A stretch of 7,321 nucleotides of DNA from Thermoleophilaceae bacterium. GTDB lineage: Bacteria > Actinomycetota > Thermoleophilia > Solirubrobacterales > Thermoleophilaceae. The stretch is taken from the NCBI GenBank assembly GCA_013813135.1, contig JACCSF010000241.1:1-7321 (forward strand). Reading direction: 5' to 3'. The notes under the pieces were generated by a model that did not search any database, was not told where the DNA came from, and saw nothing but the letters and a program-made list of their open reading frames with translations. Made by a program: the position numbers and the translations under genes. Shown here in pieces: positions 6,788-7,321 of the stretch. The stretch's first letter is position 1, and each line of letters opens with the position of its first letter.

Positions 6788-7321
6788 GCTGCCTCGAAGC
6801 TCTGCTGTGGGCTGGCGGAGCTCGCCGGGCGCTGGTGCTGCGTGGTCGGCAGCGCGTCCGTCGGCGGGTGGCCTGCGCGTGTCGGCCCGGGGAGCCGTAC
6901 GGCGCGGGTCTCGCCGAGCGGGCCGCGGCGGTCTGGGTGGCCGGGCGGGTAGCCGGGCACCCTGCGTGCCTCCAGCACGCCGGAGTGGGCGTCGGCCTCG
7001 CAGGCGAACAGGATGCGGCGGCGGCCGACGTAGTGGCGCTCGCTCGGGCCGGCCGAGGGGTGCCAGCGATGGCCGGTGAGGTCGCGGTCGGCGGCGGCCA
7101 GGAACTTGTCGCGGTGCGGCTGGTCCTGGCAGACGAACAGCACCCAGGGTGGGTCGCCGCGGTCGACGAAGCTGGTGTGCCGCCACCACCAGGTGAGGAA
7201 GGCGTCGTAGCGACGGAACTTCTCGTAGTTCTTGTCGACCCGGGTGGTGCGGTCGTACTCGACCAGGAAGACGCGGCTACCGTCGCGGTCGGCGCGCGCG
7301 ATCGCCAGCAGAGCGTCGGGG
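6784..7321 (-). CDS. Replication-relaxation (Replic_Relax)-like protein, C-terminal 178 residues
   Basis: Reading in from the right edge there are 178 codons before TGA at 6784-6786; the N-terminus is outside the window. The visible part opens with PDALLAIARADRDG, then VFLVEYDRTTRVDKNYEKF, then RRYDAFLTWWW. After a loop it has WVLFVCQDQPHRDKFLAAAD and later RRRILFACEADA. This order (PD, an acidic strand with EYDR, a Lys-containing helix ending in RY, then a hydrophobic strand (V)LFV) is what I remember for the C-terminal half of actinobacterial replication-relaxation family proteins (PF13814), whose N-terminal half is a winged helix. It also recalls a PD-(D/E)XK nuclease core. The tail of about 65 residues is Pro/Arg-rich. 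Such proteins occur on plasmids and conjugative elements near coupling ATPases. The family assignment is from memory and moderately sure; the coding frame itself is secure. Confidence 0.7.
   Translation of the reverse strand, partial: PDALLAIARADRDGSRVFLVEYDRTTRVDKNYEKFRRYDAFLTWWWRHTSFVDRGDPPWVLFVCQDQPHRDKFLAAADRDLTGHRWHPSAGPSERHYVGRRRILFACEADAHSGVLEARRVPGYPPGHPDRRGPLGETRAVRLPGPTRAGHPPTDALPTTQHQRPASSASPQQSFEAA

Larger units (their letters stand above)
5202..7321. mobile_element. Left end of an integrative element (probable ICE or integrated plasmid), right end outside window
   Basis: The region starts at the break in the sigma gene. It contains a large serine recombinase reading inwards, a small coupled gene, and a gene resembling the replication-relaxation family on the opposite strand. 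These are element functions, unlike the polysaccharide genes to the left. Codon choice in the recombinase gene (more CGT, GTT and GAT than in the genes to the left, by eye) fits foreign origin but was not measured. Replication-relaxation proteins are known from plasmids and conjugative elements, hence the ICE or plasmid guess rather than phage; no capsid, tail or lysis gene is visible. The right boundary and the second half of the sigma gene are not in the window. Confidence 0.72.

Noticed and set aside
6728..7321. Second half of the sigma gene or attR within the window
   Set aside because: No frame on either strand reads like a region-4 helix end or sigma tail. This part is coded by the minus-strand element genes.

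Overview
The window is high-GC, with dense coding and GTG start codons, and looks like an actinobacterial genome. The sigma-factor style and gene content remind me of Thermoleophilia (Solirubrobacterales-like), but that placement rests on memory of the families, not a search. It falls into two halves: a chromosomal cell-surface/polysaccharide locus on the left (1 to about 5201) and the left end of an integrated mobile element on the right (about 5202 to the window edge).

Left half. Three minus-strand genes appear to be read from right to left. The first is a secreted beta-propeller protein (2134-4575) with a signal peptide, about eight PQQ/BamB-like repeats and an Ig-like C-terminal part. The second is a large polyprenyl-phosphate sugar-1-phosphate transferase (574-2067), the initiating membrane enzyme of exopolysaccharide or glycan synthesis. 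The third is a class I SAM-dependent methyltransferase (577 to beyond base 1), whose GTG start overlaps the stop of the transferase by 4 nt. Divergent from them, across about 150 bp, starts a plus-strand ECF-like sigma factor gene (4728 onward).

Junction. The sigma gene is open and well conserved through region 2 and most of region 4. It loses all homology at about 5202, inside the codons for the region-4.2 recognition helix (after ...TNVN). Eighteen bases later, at GTG 5219, a 502-residue large serine recombinase begins on the same strand. The simplest reading is that 5190-5215 is an attL junction: an integrative element used the sigma gene as its attachment site and carries its integrase right at the boundary. 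The rest of the sigma gene should lie beyond the right edge of the window, at attR.

Right half. Convergent with the integrase are a small 74-residue gene (6563-6787) and the C-terminal part of a protein resembling the replication-relaxation (Replic_Relax) family (6784 to beyond 7321). They overlap by 4 nt (GTGA), which suggests translational coupling. The small gene also runs antisense into the last 165 bp of the integrase. Replication-relaxation proteins are typical of plasmids and conjugative elements in actinobacteria, so the element is more likely an ICE or integrated plasmid than a simple prophage. The arrangement resembles the Bacillus skin element in sigK: a sigma factor gene split by a serine-recombinase element.
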